Shown one piece after another: positions 39,010 through 48,336 of a stretch of 64,000 nt of DNA. The stretch is taken from the NCBI GenBank assembly GCA_018268955.1, contig JAFDVO010000023.1:7668-71667 (forward strand), in the 5' to 3' direction. How positions within the stretch are numbered: position 1 is the stretch's first letter; each line of letters begins with the position of its first letter. The position numbers and the translations under genes are program-made. This DNA comes from Acidobacteriota bacterium. Its GTDB lineage: Bacteria; Acidobacteriota; Vicinamibacteria; Vicinamibacterales; CAVVIG01. The notes under the pieces are model-generated. The model had not been told where the DNA came from. It made no database searches and saw only the letters and a program-made list of their open reading frames with translations.

Positions 39010-39261
39010 GTGTCCTTTCGTCCGCCTCCGCTCAGGCTTCGGCCGGACTTCGCTATCGGGCCCGCAGACGGGCCTCCAGACCTGCAAGATACCGCCGGCC
39101 TCCCGCCGCAGGTCTGTTCAAGGCTGCGGGCCGACGGGTAGCGAGGCGGCGCCAATCGAGCGCCGCCCTGAAGGCTCTGGCCTCCTGACTTCTGGCGTCG
39201 GGCCGAGTCGGGAGCCGACATCGCCTGGAGCCTGGAGCCTGAAGACCGAAGCCTGAAAGCC
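39010..39261. repeat. Word-repeat spacer (CCTGGAGCC / GGCTCTGG family) between rpsD and rpoA
   Basis: A 252-nt spacer, long for this operon. Its rpsD side reads GCCTGGAGCCTGGAGCCTGA, then AGACCGAAGCCTGAAAGCC, and is partly complementary to GGCCTCCTGACTTCTGGCGT further left. The rpoA side contains a second imperfect pair around GGCGGTATCTTGCAGGTCTG and CCGCAGGTCTG. I see no gene. Confidence 0.65.
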
Positions 39262-39891
39262 TTACTTCGAGTAGAGCTCGACGATGAGCTGTTCCTGCAC
39301 GGGCAGGTTGATCTGCTCGCGCGTCGGCATCGAGACGACGCGGCCGGAGAGCGAGCCGGAGTCGAACGACAGCCACTCCGGGATGCCGCGCCCCTTCACT
39401 TCCTGCATCGCGTGCTCGATCGTCGGGTTCTTCTGGCTGCGGCCCAGGATCGAGATCACGTCGCCCTGCTTCAGCGAGTACGACGGGATGTCGACCTTCT
39501 TGCCGTTGATCAGGTAGTGGCCGTGACGCACCAGCTGACGCGCCTGCGCACGCGACGTCGAGAGACCGAGGCGGTAGATCACGTTGTCCAGGCGGCGCTC
39601 CAGGAGCTGGAGCAGCGTGACGCCCGTGACGCCGCGGGTCCGCTCCGCTTCCTCGAAGTAGCCGCGGAACTGGTCTTCCAGCACGCCGTAGATACGCTTG
39701 ACCTTCTGCTTCTCACGGAGCTGCAGGCCGTAGCCCGCGAGCTTCGCCTTGCGCGTCTTGCCGTGCTGACCGGGCGCAAAGTTGCGCTTCTCGATCGCGC
39801 ACTTCTCGGTGTAGCACCGCTCGCCCTTCAGGAAGAGCTTCATGCCTTCGCGGCGGCACAGACGGCAGACCGGTCCGATGTAACGAGCCAT
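39262..39891 (-). CDS. rpsD: 30S ribosomal protein S4
   Basis: A 209-residue primary 16S rRNA-binding protein. It starts [16 protein letters not shown] and keeps cysteine pairs in the N-terminal extension (CRLC, then C at 27 and 32), so it is of the zinc-binding type. An S4 RNA-binding domain follows ([20 protein letters not shown]). In many bacteria S4 represses its own operon. Confidence 0.97.
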   Translation of the reverse strand: MARYIGPVCRLCRREGMKLFLKGERCYTEKCAIEKRNFAPGQHGKTRKAKLAGYGLQLREKQKVKRIYGVLEDQFRGYFEEAERTRGVTGVTLLQLLERRLDNVIYRLGLSTSRAQARQLVRHGHYLINGKKVDIPSYSLKQGDVISILGRSQKNPTIEHAMQEVKGRGIPEWLSFDSGSLSGRVVSMPTREQINLPVQEQLIVELYSK

Positions 39892-40025
39892 TCAATCAAC
39901 CTCTAAGAGAACATCGCAGTTGGTGAATTGGTGATCTGGTGAATCGGTGAATGCCTGTCACGAAATTCACCAACCGACTCACCAACTCGCCAACTCACCA
40001 GATCACCAATTGCACGCGCAGCGCC
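39892..40025. repeat. Word-repeat hairpin spacer (TTGGTGAA word) between rpsK and rpsD
   Basis: AATTGGTGATCTGGTGA (39926-39942) pairs perfectly over 17 nt with TCACCAGATCACCAATT (39995-40011). Further copies of GGTGAATT and TTCACCAA extend both arms imperfectly. This is the clearest hairpin of the family. Confidence 0.88.
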
Positions 40026-40463
40026 TCAGACCCGACGCCGCTTCGAGGGGCGGCAGCCGTTGTGCGGAATCGGGGTGACGTCGCGGATCGACTTCACCTC
40101 GAGGCCGACGGTCTGCAGCGCGCGGATGGCGGACTCACGGCCGGAGCCGGGGCCCTTCACGCGGACGTCGAGCGAGCGCATGGAGACCGAGGTCTTCGCG
40201 GCGTTGCCCGCGTTCATGGCCGCCTGCGTCGCGGCGAATGGCGTGCCCTTGCGCGAGCCCTTGAAGCCGATGCCGCCGGCGCTCGACCAGGCCACCACGT
40301 TGCCCTCGGTGTCGGTGATCGTCACCGTCGTGTTGTTGAACGACGCATGAATGTGCGCGAAGCCATGGTGCACGACGCGCTTCTCGCCGCGCTTCTTGAA
40401 GGTCTTCTTGGGCTTTCCAGCCGCCTTCTTCTCTGCGCCGCCTTCAGCTTCAGTCTTTGCCAT
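40026..40463 (-). CDS. rpsK: 30S ribosomal protein S11
   Basis: A 145-residue protein. The S11 core ([21 protein letters not shown] to the end, [11 protein letters not shown]) is preceded by a 30-residue Lys/Ala-rich extension. S11 forms part of the platform near the anti-Shine-Dalgarno helix. Spacing to rpsM is 65 nt of word repeat. Confidence 0.97.
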   Translation of the reverse strand: MAKTEAEGGAEKKAAGKPKKTFKKRGEKRVVHHGFAHIHASFNNTTVTITDTEGNVVAWSSAGGIGFKGSRKGTPFAATQAAMNAGNAAKTSVSMRSLDVRVKGPGSGRESAIRALQTVGLEVKSIRDVTPIPHNGCRPSKRRRV

Positions 40464-40528
40464 ATCAGTTCAATCCGCTGTCAGTTCACTCTGCAATCCG
40501 CAGCCTGCAACCTGGAATTCCAGAATCG
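40464..40528. repeat. Word-repeat spacer between rpsM and rpsK
   Basis: Words TCAGTTCAATCCGCTGTCAG and CAATCCGCAGCCTGCAACCT, then GGAATTCCAGAATC: two imperfect copies of CAGTTCA/GCAATCCGCAGC and a short GGAATTCC palindrome. The pairing is weaker than in other blocks. Confidence 0.5.
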
Positions 40529-40903
40529 CTAGACCGTCTTCTTCTTGGCGATGGCGCCCTTGCGCGGGCCCTTGCGGGTACGCGCGTTGGTCTTCGTGCG
40601 CTGGCCGCGCACCGGAAGGCCGCGGCGGTGGCGCAGGCCACGGTAGCTGCCGATTTCCATCAGCCGCTTGATGTTCATCGAGATTTCCTTGCGGAGGTCG
40701 CCTTCGACGCCCCCCTGCTCCTCGATGACCCGGCTGATCTTCCGGACGTCGTCTTCGGAGAGATCCTTCACGCGGATGTCGCCGCTGACGCCCGCCGCGG
40801 TCAGGATGTCGTTCGAGCGCTTGCGCCCGATGCCGAAGATGTACGTGAGACCGATTTCGATCCGCTTGGTGCGCGGAAGATCGACGCCTGCAATACGAGC
40901 CAT
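40529..40903 (-). CDS. rpsM: 30S ribosomal protein S13
   Basis: A 124-residue protein of the small-subunit head that contacts the P-site tRNA and bridges to the large subunit. [21 protein letters not shown] and [20 protein letters not shown] are diagnostic. The ATG at 40903 is chosen over an upstream in-frame start lying in the repeat spacer. Confidence 0.97.
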   Translation of the reverse strand: MARIAGVDLPRTKRIEIGLTYIFGIGRKRSNDILTAAGVSGDIRVKDLSEDDVRKISRVIEEQGGVEGDLRKEISMNIKRLMEIGSYRGLRHRRGLPVRGQRTKTNARTRKGPRKGAIAKKKTV

Positions 40904-41009
40904 ACCTCTGAGTCCTCGCAATTGGGGATTTGGTGAGTTGGAGAATGGGCGGGGGCCGCAGCACCCACCGGAATCCGCCAACTCACCAATTCACCAAATC
41001 ACCAATTGA
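40904..41009. repeat. Word-repeat hairpin spacer (TTGGTGA word) between rpmJ and rpsM
   Basis: Left arm CAATTGGGGATTTGGTGAGT and TGG; right arm CCAACTCACCAATTCACCAA and ATCACCAATTG. The arms match almost fully, except that the right arm carries one extra AATTCACC unit, evidence of unit gain or loss. Confidence 0.85.
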
Positions 41010-41123
41010 TTATCCCTGCCGCTGCTTGTGCTTCTGGTTGGCGCAGATCACCCGGACCACGCCACGGCGGCGGACGATCTTGCACTTATCGCAAATGCGC
41101 TTCACCGATGCTCGAACCTTCAT
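41010..41123 (-). CDS. rpmJ: 50S ribosomal protein L36
   Basis: A 37-residue protein, [20 protein letters not shown], then [13 protein letters not shown]. It keeps the zinc ligands C11, C14, C27 and H32, so this is the zinc-binding L36 form. ATG at 41123, TAA at 41010. Between infA and rpsM, the usual place. Confidence 0.95.
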   Translation of the reverse strand: MKVRASVKRICDKCKIVRRRGVVRVICANQKHKQRQG

Positions 41124-41276
41124 TGTCTACCGATCCTTGCCGGCTCTGGGCGTTCGGCGATGGGCCGTGGCCCGACCGCGCTGCCCTTCGAGACCAGAAA
41201 CCTACGCGTTTCCGCGTTCGTGCGGTCCTGCGTTACACCGTACCCGCCTGCATTCCTGCATTGCTGCATTCCTGCA
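41124..41276. repeat. Word-repeat spacer (GGCTCTGGGC and CATTCCTG words) between infA and rpmJ
   Basis: GGCTCTGGGCGTTCGGCGAT and GGGC sit on the rpmJ side; near infA the words CTGCATTCCTGCATTGCTGC and ATTCCTGCATCA repeat four times. The CATTCCTG word also occurs at 2680 and 52550. Confidence 0.65.
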
Positions 41277-41513
41277 TCACGGGAGCTTCTCCACAATCCG
41301 TCCGCGCCCTCGGTCGACCGGCGACAGTTCCAGCCGCACGCGGTCGCCCACGAGCACCCGGACGAAGTTGCGATCCATCCGGTCGGCGATGTGCGCGGTG
41401 ACCAGGGCGCCTCCCTCCAGCTTGACGCGGTAGAGTGCGCTCGGCAACTGCTCCATCACGGTGCCGGTTACCGCGGACCGGCTGCCGGCACGTCCCTCGC
41501 CGTCAGAATCCAT
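41277..41513 (-). CDS. infA: Translation initiation factor IF-1
   Basis: A 78-residue OB-fold protein that binds the A site during initiation. The core VTGTVMEQLPSALYRVKLEG, AHIADRMDRNFVRVLVGDRV and LSPVDRGRGRI is typical. The only suitable start, the ATG at 41513, lies inside the 3' end of map, giving a 46-nt out-of-frame overlap that implies translational coupling. Confidence 0.93.
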   Translation of the reverse strand: MDSDGEGRAGSRSAVTGTVMEQLPSALYRVKLEGGALVTAHIADRMDRNFVRVLVGDRVRLELSPVDRGRGRIVEKLP

Positions 41514-42241
41514 GGCCCGTTCGCCGTTACCGCCACCGTGTGCTCGAAATGCGCCGACAGGCTCTTGTCCCGCGTGACCGCGGTCCACCCATCCGACAGC
41601 ACCTTCACACCCGGCTTCCCTGCGTTCACCATCGGCTCGATGGCGAGCACCATGCCTTCGGCCAGACGCGCCCCGCGCCCGGGCTCGCCGTAGTTCGGGA
41701 TCTGCGGCTCCTCGTGCATCTCCTGCCCGATGCCGTGCCCCACGAACTCCCGGACGACCGAGAACCCCTGCGCCTCCACGTGCGACTGCACCGCGTGCCC
41801 GATGTCGGAGACCCGCGCGCCCGGCTTCACGACCTCGATCGCCTTGTAGAGCGATTCCTCGGTCACGCGCAGCAGCCGCGCCGCGTCTTCCGAAATGCGC
41901 CCCACGGCCAGCGTGACCGCCGAGTCGCCGAAGTACCCCTCGAGCGACGCGCCGACATCAATCGAGATGATGTCGCCGGCCTTCAGCACCCGCTTGCCTG
42001 ACGGGATGCCGTGAATCACCTCATCGTTCACCGACGCGCAAATCGTCGCCGGGTATCCGTGATACCCCTTGAACGCGGGAATCGCGCCCGCGTCGACAAT
42101 CAGGCCTTCGGCGATGGCGTCGAGGTCCCCCGTCGTCACGCCAGGCTCGACCTTCGCCGCCAGGGCGGTCAGCACCTGGCCGACCAGCCGGCCCGCGGCC
42201 CGCATCTTGTCGAGTTCCGCGCGCGACCTGCAGACGATCAC
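41468..42241 (-). CDS. map: Methionine aminopeptidase, type I
   Basis: A 257-residue dinuclear metalloenzyme that removes N-terminal Met. The ligand set is visible: HGYPATICASVNDEVIHGIP, D in ISIDVG, D in YFGDSAVT, H in VGHGIG, E in AIEPM and E in FEHTVAV. The start is a GTG at 42241 overlapping the adk stop (GTGA). Its 3' end overlaps infA by 46 nt. Confidence 0.95.
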   Translation of the reverse strand: MIVCRSRAELDKMRAAGRLVGQVLTALAAKVEPGVTTGDLDAIAEGLIVDAGAIPAFKGYHGYPATICASVNDEVIHGIPSGKRVLKAGDIISIDVGASLEGYFGDSAVTLAVGRISEDAARLLRVTEESLYKAIEVVKPGARVSDIGHAVQSHVEAQGFSVVREFVGHGIGQEMHEEPQIPNYGEPGRGARLAEGMVLAIEPMVNAGKPGVKVLSDGWTAVTRDKSLSAHFEHTVAVTANGPWILTARDVPAAGPR

Positions 42242-42915
42242 AGAGCCGACCCGCCCGCCACGACCGCCCGCGCCGATTCGACGGCGTCCACGAGCGCGGC
42301 GGCCACGATGTCCGGCGCCTGCGCCCCGTCGACGCTTCGGAACGTCGGACGGCCAGCGTAGTAGTCCACCAGGGGCCGGGTGTTCTTCTCGTACACCTTC
42401 AGCCGCTCCCGGATCGTCGCCTCGTTGTCGTCCGACCGCTGGATCAGCGCGTTCCCGCACTTCCCGCAGCGCATCGTCGTGACCGCCTGGGCATCCGACG
42501 GGTCCGCGTTCTGCCCGCAGGTGCCGCACACCAGCCGCGACGTCAGGCGACGCACCAGCTCCGCCTCCGGCACCGCGATGTCGATCACGATCAGCGGCAC
42601 GCGTCCGGCCATCACGCCGTCGAGCGCCTGGGCCTGCGCCACCGTGCGCGGGAAACCATCAAGGATAAACCCATTTCGCGCATCCGCGCGAGCCAGACGT
42701 TCCTCGACGATGCCGATGATGACCTCGTCGCTCACGAGTTCGCCGCGGTCCATGATCGCCTTGGCCCGGAGCCCGACCTCGGTGCCGGCCTTGACCGCCT
42801 CACGCAGCATGTCGCCGGTCGAGATCTTCGGAATCCCCTTCGAGGCGGCAAGCCTGTCTGCCTGCGTGCCCTTTCCAGCCCCCGGGGGGCCCAGGATGAT
42901 GAGATTCAGCGCCAT
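42238..42915 (-). CDS. adk: Adenylate kinase
   Basis: A 225-residue nucleoside-monophosphate kinase (ATP + AMP to 2 ADP). P-loop GPPGAGKGTQ (9-18), the GFPRT motif and a long lid with a four-cysteine zinc site (CGTC and CGKC). In the secY-adk-map-infA order usual for many phyla. Confidence 0.97.
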   Translation of the reverse strand: MALNLIILGPPGAGKGTQADRLAASKGIPKISTGDMLREAVKAGTEVGLRAKAIMDRGELVSDEVIIGIVEERLARADARNGFILDGFPRTVAQAQALDGVMAGRVPLIVIDIAVPEAELVRRLTSRLVCGTCGQNADPSDAQAVTTMRCGKCGNALIQRSDDNEATIRERLKVYEKNTRPLVDYYAGRPTFRSVDGAQAPDIVAAALVDAVESARAVVAGGSAL

Positions 42916-42928
42916 CGGTCTGCTCCGC

Positions 42929-44317
42929 CTACGCGCGACGCCCGCGAATGCGCGTCTTCTTCATGAAGCCGTCGTAGTGCCGCATGATCAGCTGGCTCTC
43001 GACCTGCTGGACGGTGTCCATCGCGACGCCGACGACAATCAGGAGCGACGTGCCGCCGAAGTAGAACTGGACGCCGAGACCTTCCGTGACGAACCGTGGA
43101 AGCGCCGCGTCGAGCCAGCCGCCGATGAACGGGATCGGCTCCACCTTGAACCCGCTCAGCAGGAACTGCGGCAGGATGGCGATGACCGCCAGGTAGACCG
43201 CACCCGCCAGTGTGATGCGCGTCAGGATGGTGTCGATGTACTCGGCGGTCCGCTTGCCCGGGCGGATGCCGGGGATGAAGCCGCCGTACTTCCGCATGTT
43301 CTCCGCGACATCATCCGGATTGAAGATGATTGCCGTGTAGAAGTAGGCGAAGAAGATGATGCCGGCCACGAAGAGCAGGTTGTAGAGCGGCATCCCCAGG
43401 CCGAGCTGCGTCACGACCGCGTCGGCGAAGCGCCGCCCCTGGAACATCTGCGCGAACGTCGCCGGGAACGCCAGGATGGACGACGCGAAGATCACCGGGA
43501 TGACGCCGCCGGTGTTCACCTTCAGCGGGATGTGCGTGCTCGAGCCGCCATACATGCGCCGGCCGACCACGCGCTTCGCGTACTGGACGGTCACGCGGCG
43601 ATGGCCGCGCTCGACGAAGATGATCGCCGCGACGACCAGCGCCATCACCACCAGCAGGAGCAGCATCGAGAACAGGCCGAGCTGCCCGGTCCGGATCTGA
43701 TCGATCGTCTGGATCACCGCACGCGGGAAGCCGACGACGATGCCGGAGTAGATGATGAGGGACATGCCGTTCCCGATGCCGCGCTCGGTGATCTGCTCAC
43801 CGAGCCACATGATGAACGACGTGCCGGTCGTGAGCGTCAGGACCGTCAGCAGCCGGAAGCCGAAGCCCGGGTTGTAGACCAGGGGCAGGCCGCCGGTGAT
43901 GTTCGTCTGGCGCTCGAGGAAGATCGCGATGCCGAGCGACTGCACGATGCTGAGGACGATCGTGCCGTAGCGCGTGTACTGCGTGATCTTGCGGCGGCCG
44001 AGTTCGCCTTCCTTCGACAGCTTCTCCAGGTACGGCCACACCACGGTGAGGAGCTGGAGGATGATCGACGCGCTGATATACGGCATGATGCCGAGCGCGA
44101 AGATCGTCACCCGCGACAGGTTCCCGCCCGAGAACATGTCGTACAGGCCGAACATCTGGTTCTGCATCTGCTGCGCGAGCTCGGCCAGTGCGGCCGTGTT
44201 CACGCCCGGCGTCGGGATGTGGTGCCCGAGCCGATAGACACCCAGCATCCCGAGCGTGAACAGCACCCGGTTGCGCAGGTCCGAGACGGCGAAGATGTTC
44301 TTGAGGCTGTTTTCCAT
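42929..44317 (-). CDS. secY: Protein translocase subunit SecY
   Basis: A 462-residue inner-membrane channel protein with ten transmembrane helices, the plug region near FSGGNLSRVTIFALGIMPYI and the cytoplasmic loop ...YIRPGKRTAEYIDTILTRIT-type segment (GIRPGKRTAEYIDTIL). The ATG at 44317 is chosen; a TTG at 44326 is an alternative. Confidence 0.97.
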   Translation of the reverse strand: MENSLKNIFAVSDLRNRVLFTLGMLGVYRLGHHIPTPGVNTAALAELAQQMQNQMFGLYDMFSGGNLSRVTIFALGIMPYISASIILQLLTVVWPYLEKLSKEGELGRRKITQYTRYGTIVLSIVQSLGIAIFLERQTNITGGLPLVYNPGFGFRLLTVLTLTTGTSFIMWLGEQITERGIGNGMSLIIYSGIVVGFPRAVIQTIDQIRTGQLGLFSMLLLLVVMALVVAAIIFVERGHRRVTVQYAKRVVGRRMYGGSSTHIPLKVNTGGVIPVIFASSILAFPATFAQMFQGRRFADAVVTQLGLGMPLYNLLFVAGIIFFAYFYTAIIFNPDDVAENMRKYGGFIPGIRPGKRTAEYIDTILTRITLAGAVYLAVIAILPQFLLSGFKVEPIPFIGGWLDAALPRFVTEGLGVQFYFGGTSLLIVVGVAMDTVQQVESQLIMRHYDGFMKKTRIRGRRA

Positions 44318-44356
44318 GGGCTGCAATCCGGGGCGGGCGCGCCGCCCGCCCGCCTG

Positions 44357-44800
44357 CTAGGCGATCGCCTCGGTCTGGCCGCCGGCGGCCGCGATCTTCT
44401 CCGCGGCCTTCCCGCTGAACTTGTGGGCCTTGACCGTCAGCGCCTTGCTCACGTCGCCGCGCGCCAGCACCTTGATCGGGCTGTTGCCGGTCACGAGTCC
44501 CGCCGCGACCAGTGCCTCCGGCGTGATGACCGTGCCCGCCTCGAAGCGCTCGGCCAGCGTGTCGAGGTTGACCACCTCGAACTCCACGCGGAACGGGTTG
44601 TGGAACCCGCGCTTGGGCATGCGGCGGTGCAGCGGCATCTGGCCGCCTTCGAACCCGCGCTTGAACTTGAAGCCCGAACGCGACTTCGCGCCCTTGTGCC
44701 CGCGGCTGGCCGTCTTGCCGTGCCCGGTGCCGTGGCCGCGGCCGATCCGCTTCTTCGCGTGCTTCGCGCCCTTTGGCGGCTTGAGATTCGACAGATCCAT
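44357..44800 (-). CDS. rplO: 50S ribosomal protein L15
   Basis: A 147-residue protein with the Gly-rich RNA-binding N-terminus [20 protein letters not shown] and the core [13 protein letters not shown]. The ATG at 44800 begins the conserved MDLSNLKPP. The upstream in-frame extension falls in a word-repeat spacer and is rejected. Confidence 0.97.
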   Translation of the reverse strand: MDLSNLKPPKGAKHAKKRIGRGHGTGHGKTASRGHKGAKSRSGFKFKRGFEGGQMPLHRRMPKRGFHNPFRVEFEVVNLDTLAERFEAGTVITPEALVAAGLVTGNSPIKVLARGDVSKALTVKAHKFSGKAAEKIAAAGGQTEAIA

Positions 44801-44905
44801 TGCTCTTGATCCCCGCAATTGGTGAATGGGCGACCGGTGCGGCGGCCGGTGGCGACGTCCCGCTCGGGAACGACCGCTCACCACCTCACCCGATCGCCAA
44901 TTCCG
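44801..44905. repeat. Word-repeat hairpin spacer between rpmD and rplO
   Basis: AATTGGTGAATGGGCGACCG and GTGCGGCGGCCGGTGGCGAC are answered by GCTCACCACCTCACCCGATC and GCCAATT. The arms pair imperfectly through the GGTGA/TCACC word. Confidence 0.75.
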
Positions 44906-45112
44906 CTATTCGCTAACCGTGACCAGGTGGCGGACCTTGTGGATCATGCCGCGCGTCTGGACGGAGTCCTTCACTTCGACCGTGTGGCGGATGCGGCGCA
45001 GGCCGAGGCCCCGCAGCACGTCGCCCTGGTTCTTGTTGAACCCGATCGGGCTCTTGACGAGGGTCACCTTGAGCGTGCCGGTGCCCTTCGAGTCGGTTCG
45101 CTGGTTTGCCAT
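44906..45112 (-). CDS. rpmD: 50S ribosomal protein L30
   Basis: A 68-residue protein with the L30 fold motif [20 protein letters not shown] and [13 protein letters not shown]. Slightly longer at the N-terminus than the usual 60 residues. Between rpsE (13 nt) and rplO. Confidence 0.95.
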   Translation of the reverse strand: MANQRTDSKGTGTLKVTLVKSPIGFNKNQGDVLRGLGLRRIRHTVEVKDSVQTRGMIHKVRHLVTVSE

Positions 45113-45125
45113 GGTTCGCGTTCTC

Positions 45126-45665
45126 TCAGGCGGTCGCCGCCGGCGCCGGAGCGCCCGAGCGGGTCAGCTCCTCGACGTCCTTGCCGCGCAACCGTGCGAT
45201 GTTGACCGGATCCTTCAGCCCGTCGAGCCCCGCCACGGTGGCGCGCACGACGTTGTGCGGGTTGGCCGAGCCGAGCGACTTCGTCAGGATGTTCGTGATC
45301 CCGGCCGCTTCGACCACGGCGCGCACGGCGCCGCCGGCGATGATGCCGGTGCCGTCCGGTGCCGGCTTCAGCAGCACGCTGCCGGAGCCGAAGTTGCCGA
45401 CCACCGGGTGCGGAATCGTCGACCCCTGCAGCGGCACGCGGATCAGGTTCTTCTTGGCCGCCTCGATGCCCTTCTTGATGGCCGACGGCACTTCCTTGGC
45501 CTTCCCGATGCCGAAGCCGACGACACCGTGGCCGTCGCCGACGACCACCAGGGCGCTGAAGCTCAGGTTCTTGCCGCCCTTGACCACCTTGGTGACGCGG
45601 TTGATCGAGACGACGGTGTCCTTGATGTCCAGCTGCGACGGATCGATTCGCTCGCGAGTACGCAT
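45126..45665 (-). CDS. rpsE: 30S ribosomal protein S5
   Basis: A 179-residue decoding-site protein. The double-stranded RNA-binding-like domain is near residues 10-75 ([34 protein letters not shown]) and the C-terminal domain includes [20 protein letters not shown]. Follows rplR by 7 nt. Confidence 0.97.
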   Translation of the reverse strand: MRTRERIDPSQLDIKDTVVSINRVTKVVKGGKNLSFSALVVVGDGHGVVGFGIGKAKEVPSAIKKGIEAAKKNLIRVPLQGSTIPHPVVGNFGSGSVLLKPAPDGTGIIAGGAVRAVVEAAGITNILTKSLGSANPHNVVRATVAGLDGLKDPVNIARLRGKDVEELTRSGAPAPAATA

Positions 45666-45672
45666 ACCGCTC

Positions 45673-46047
45673 CTAGAACTCCAGTCCTGCCTTGCGCGCA
45701 GCGTCCGCCACGGCGCGGATGCGCCCGTGGTAGAGGAAGCCGCTGCGGTCGAACACGACGCGCTTGATGCCCTTCTCGATGGCCCGCTCCGCGATCGCCT
45801 TGCCGATCGCCTCGGCGCCCTTCAGGTTGCCGCCGGTCACGCCCTGCTCGAAGGCGCCCTTCACGGACGGCTCGACGCTCGACGCCGAGGCCAGCGTGCG
45901 GCCGGTCAGGTCGTCGATCACCTGGGCGTAGATGTGGCTCACGCTGCGGAACACGCTCAGGCGCGGCCGCTCGGGCGAACCGGAGATCCGCTTCCGCTGC
46001 CGCAGCTGGATGCGGCGGCGACGATCGTCTTTCGTCTGTATCTTCAT
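45673..46047 (-). CDS. rplR: 50S ribosomal protein L18
   Basis: A 124-residue 5S rRNA-binding protein ([40 protein letters not shown]). The ATG at 46047 begins MKIQTKDD; the upstream in-frame extension is repeat sequence. Confidence 0.97.
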   Translation of the reverse strand: MKIQTKDDRRRRIQLRQRKRISGSPERPRLSVFRSVSHIYAQVIDDLTGRTLASASSVEPSVKGAFEQGVTGGNLKGAEAIGKAIAERAIEKGIKRVVFDRSGFLYHGRIRAVADAARKAGLEF

Positions 46048-46150
46048 AATCGTCAGGCTCTGGGCTCTGGGCTGCAGGCTCCTGGCTCCGTCGGCTCCGG
46101 GCCCGAAGGCCACCGCGCCCGACGCCTGGAACCCGAAGCCCGAAGCCTCG
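46048..46150. repeat. Word-repeat hairpin spacer (GGCTCTGG / CCCGAAGCC) between rplF and rplR
   Basis: AGGCTCTGGGCTCTGGGCTG plus CAGGCTCCTGGCTCC on the left can pair with GACGCCTGGAACCCGAAGCC plus CGAAGCC on the right. At least five word copies occur in the left arm and three in the right. Confidence 0.82.
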
Positions 46151-46690
46151 TTACTTGGCCCCCGTCTTACCGGCCTTCTTCTTCAGCACTTCGCCCGTGT
46201 ACCGCACGCCCTTCTGCTTGTAGGGGTCCGGCTTGCGCAGGCGGCGCAGGTTGGCGGCCACCTGGCCCACGAGCTGGCGGTCGACGCCGGTCACAGTCAG
46301 GTGCGTCTGCTTGTCGATGGCGATGTCGATCCCGTTCGGGACGTCGAAGACCACCGGGTGGGAGTAGCCGAGCGCGAGGATGACCTGGCGCCCCTTCAGC
46401 TCCGCGCGGTAGCCGACGCCGACGATGTCGAGCTCGCGCTTGAAGCCGTCGGTGACACCTGCGACTGCGTTCGCGACCAGGCTGCGCGACAGGCCGTGGA
46501 ACTTGGCCAGGCCCGGATCCTCGGTCGACCGCTTGGCGTGCAGGTGTCCGTCCACCAGCTCGAAGTTGATGCCGGCCGGGTGGGCCTGGCGCAGCGAGCC
46601 TTTCGGACCCTTCACTTCCACGAGGCCCGGCTCGATCTTCACGGTGACGCCCTTCGGCACCGCAATCGGTTTCTTTCCAATACGAGACAT
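46151..46690 (-). CDS. rplF: 50S ribosomal protein L6
   Basis: A 179-residue protein with two L6 domains; [20 protein letters not shown] and the C-terminal [20 protein letters not shown] are diagnostic. It lies near the factor-binding site of the large subunit. Confidence 0.97.
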   Translation of the reverse strand: MSRIGKKPIAVPKGVTVKIEPGLVEVKGPKGSLRQAHPAGINFELVDGHLHAKRSTEDPGLAKFHGLSRSLVANAVAGVTDGFKRELDIVGVGYRAELKGRQVILALGYSHPVVFDVPNGIDIAIDKQTHLTVTGVDRQLVGQVAANLRRLRKPDPYKQKGVRYTGEVLKKKAGKTGAK

Positions 46691-46767
46691 GTCGCTGATT
46701 CCTCGTCCGCTCTCGGCTCACGGCGCCGCGCGCCGGCTTCGAGCCTCTCCTGCTGAACTCGCCAGTG

Positions 46768-47166
46768 CTACCAGACGTTGCAGAGCACTTCGCCGCCCAC
46801 GCCAGCCTTGATGGCAGCGCGGCCGGTCATCACGCCGCGCGACGTGGTCAGGATGCTGGTGCCGAGCCCGCCGAGCACGTCCGGCACGTCCTCGCACCCG
46901 AAGTAGACACGGCGGCCCGGGCGGCTGATGCGCTCGATGCCCGTGATGAGGCGCTCGCCATGCGGGCCGTACTTCAGCTGCAGCCGCAGCGTCTTCTGCA
47001 CGGCACCCGGCTCCTCGACCAGCTTGTAACCCTGGATGTAGCCCTCGTCGGCCAGGATCCGGGCGATGTCGCTCTTGATGCGCGACGCGGGCATGTCCAC
47101 GCGAGTGTGCTTCGCGGCCACCGCGTTGCGGATCCGCGTCAACATGTCGGCAATGGGATCGGTCAT
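46768..47166 (-). CDS. rpsH: 30S ribosomal protein S8
   Basis: A 132-residue 16S rRNA-binding protein (MTDPIADMLTRIRNA; STSRGVMT-like TTSRGVMTGRAAIKAGVGGE). S8 is the usual autoregulator of the spc operon. The ATG at 47166 is selected by homology; upstream in-frame codons are spacer. Confidence 0.97.
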   Translation of the reverse strand: MTDPIADMLTRIRNAVAAKHTRVDMPASRIKSDIARILADEGYIQGYKLVEEPGAVQKTLRLQLKYGPHGERLITGIERISRPGRRVYFGCEDVPDVLGGLGTSILTTSRGVMTGRAAIKAGVGGEVLCNVW

Positions 47167-47260
47167 CTCTCTGAACCTTCGTAATTGGTGAATTGGTGAT
47201 GTGGTGACTTGGGGAAGGACCTCGCCATTCCGCCAACCCACCAACTCGCCAACTGCTATG
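47167..47260. repeat. Word-repeat hairpin spacer (TTGGTGA word) between rpsN and rpsH
   Basis: GTAATTGGTGAATTGGTGAT plus GTGGTGACTTGGGG on the left; CCGCCAACCCACCAACTCGC plus CAACTG on the right. This is the same word as at 39892 and 40904. Confidence 0.82.
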
Positions 47261-47446
47261 TCACCAGCTGCTCTTCGTGACTCCCGTGATGTCGCCGTCC
47301 AGGGCGAGCTTCCGGAAGCAGAGGCGGCACAGCGCGAACTTCCGCATGTAGGCGCGCGGGCGACCACAGAGGCGGCAGCGGTTCCGCAGCCGGATCTTGA
47401 ACTTCGGGGCTTTCTGTTCCTTCGCGATCTTTGCAGTTGTGGCCAT
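47261..47446 (-). CDS. rpsN: 30S ribosomal protein S14, zinc-binding type
   Basis: A 61-residue short S14 with zinc ligands CRLC and CRLC ([20 protein letters not shown], then [11 protein letters not shown]). This is the type Z form, distinct from the about 100-residue zinc-free S14. Confidence 0.96.
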   Translation of the reverse strand: MATTAKIAKEQKAPKFKIRLRNRCRLCGRPRAYMRKFALCRLCFRKLALDGDITGVTKSSW

Positions 47447-47467
47447 GACTTCCTTGACGCTGACCGA

Positions 47468-48007
47468 TTACTGTCTGAACGGCATCCCGATGAACTGGAG
47501 CAGCTTGCGCGCTTCCTCATCGGTCTTGGCGGTCGTGACCACCGACACGTTCATGCCGCGGGCCTTGTCGACCTTCATGTAGTCGATCTCGGGGAACAGC
47601 AGCTGGTCGCGCAGCCCGAGCGTGTAGTTGCCGCGGCCGTCGAACCCACGCGACGAGACACCCTTGAAGTCGCGGACGCGCGGCAGCGCGATCGTCACCA
47701 GGCGGTCGAGGAACTCCCACATCCGCTCACCGCGGAGGGTCACCATCGTCCCGACCGGCTGGCCCTGGCGCAGCTTGAACTGCGCGATCGACTTGCGGGC
47801 GCGGCGGACGACCGGCTTCTGGCCGCTGATGCGCGCCAGTTCGTCGACGCCCGTGTCGATGATCTTCGCGTTGGCGGTCGCCTCACCGAGGCCCATGTTG
47901 ATGACCACCTTCTCGATCTTCGGGATGGCCATCACGTTCGTGTACCCGAACTCCTTCTTCAGGCTCGGGATCGCCTCGTTCTGGTACTTCGCTTTCAGGC
48001 GGTTCAT
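47468..48007 (-). CDS. rplE: 50S ribosomal protein L5
   Basis: A 179-residue 5S rRNA-binding protein ([56 protein letters not shown]). The ATG at 48007 overlaps the rplX stop by 4 nt. Confidence 0.97.
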   Translation of the reverse strand: MNRLKAKYQNEAIPSLKKEFGYTNVMAIPKIEKVVINMGLGEATANAKIIDTGVDELARISGQKPVVRRARKSIAQFKLRQGQPVGTMVTLRGERMWEFLDRLVTIALPRVRDFKGVSSRGFDGRGNYTLGLRDQLLFPEIDYMKVDKARGMNVSVVTTAKTDEEARKLLQFIGMPFRQ

Positions 48008-48336
48008 TTGTCGACCACTCCCTCGCACTTGCGGCAGATGCGCACCTTCCGGCCGTCGTTCAGGACCTTGCGGCCCACGCGCGTCTGCTTGCCGCACTCC
48101 GGGCAGACCAGCTGCACGTTGCTCGCGTGAATCGGGGCTTCCCGCTCGACCACCCCGCCCTTGATGTTGCGCTGGGGGTTCGGCTTGGTGTGCCGCTTGA
48201 TGACGTTCACGCCCTCGACGACCAGGCGGTTCTTGTCCGGGTCGACCCGGAGCACGCGGCCGCGCGTGCCGCGGTTCTTGCCCGTGATGACCAGGACGTT
48301 GTCGTTCTTCCGGATGGGTGTCGCTAGACGACTCAT
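48004..48336 (-). CDS. rplX: 50S ribosomal protein L24
   Basis: A 110-residue assembly-initiator protein with a KOW motif ([20 protein letters not shown]). It has an added zinc site near the C-terminus (CPEC, then CRKC), seen in a subset of bacterial L24 proteins. Confidence 0.96.
   Translation of the reverse strand: MSRLATPIRKNDNVLVITGKNRGTRGRVLRVDPDKNRLVVEGVNVIKRHTKPNPQRNIKGGVVEREAPIHASNVQLVCPECGKQTRVGRKVLNDGRKVRICRKCEGVVDK

Noticed and set aside
42380-44809. An 809-codon open frame on the plus strand opposite adk, secY and rplO
   Set aside because: High-GC antisense shadow. The minus strand encodes clear conserved proteins over the whole span, and the plus-strand product has biased Asp/Arg/His composition with no domain.
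46691-46767. Spacer between rplF and rpsH as another word-repeat block
   Set aside because: It contains GGCTCGAAGCCGG and GCCGTGAGCC that may pair, but no clear tandem word, so it was not listed as a member.
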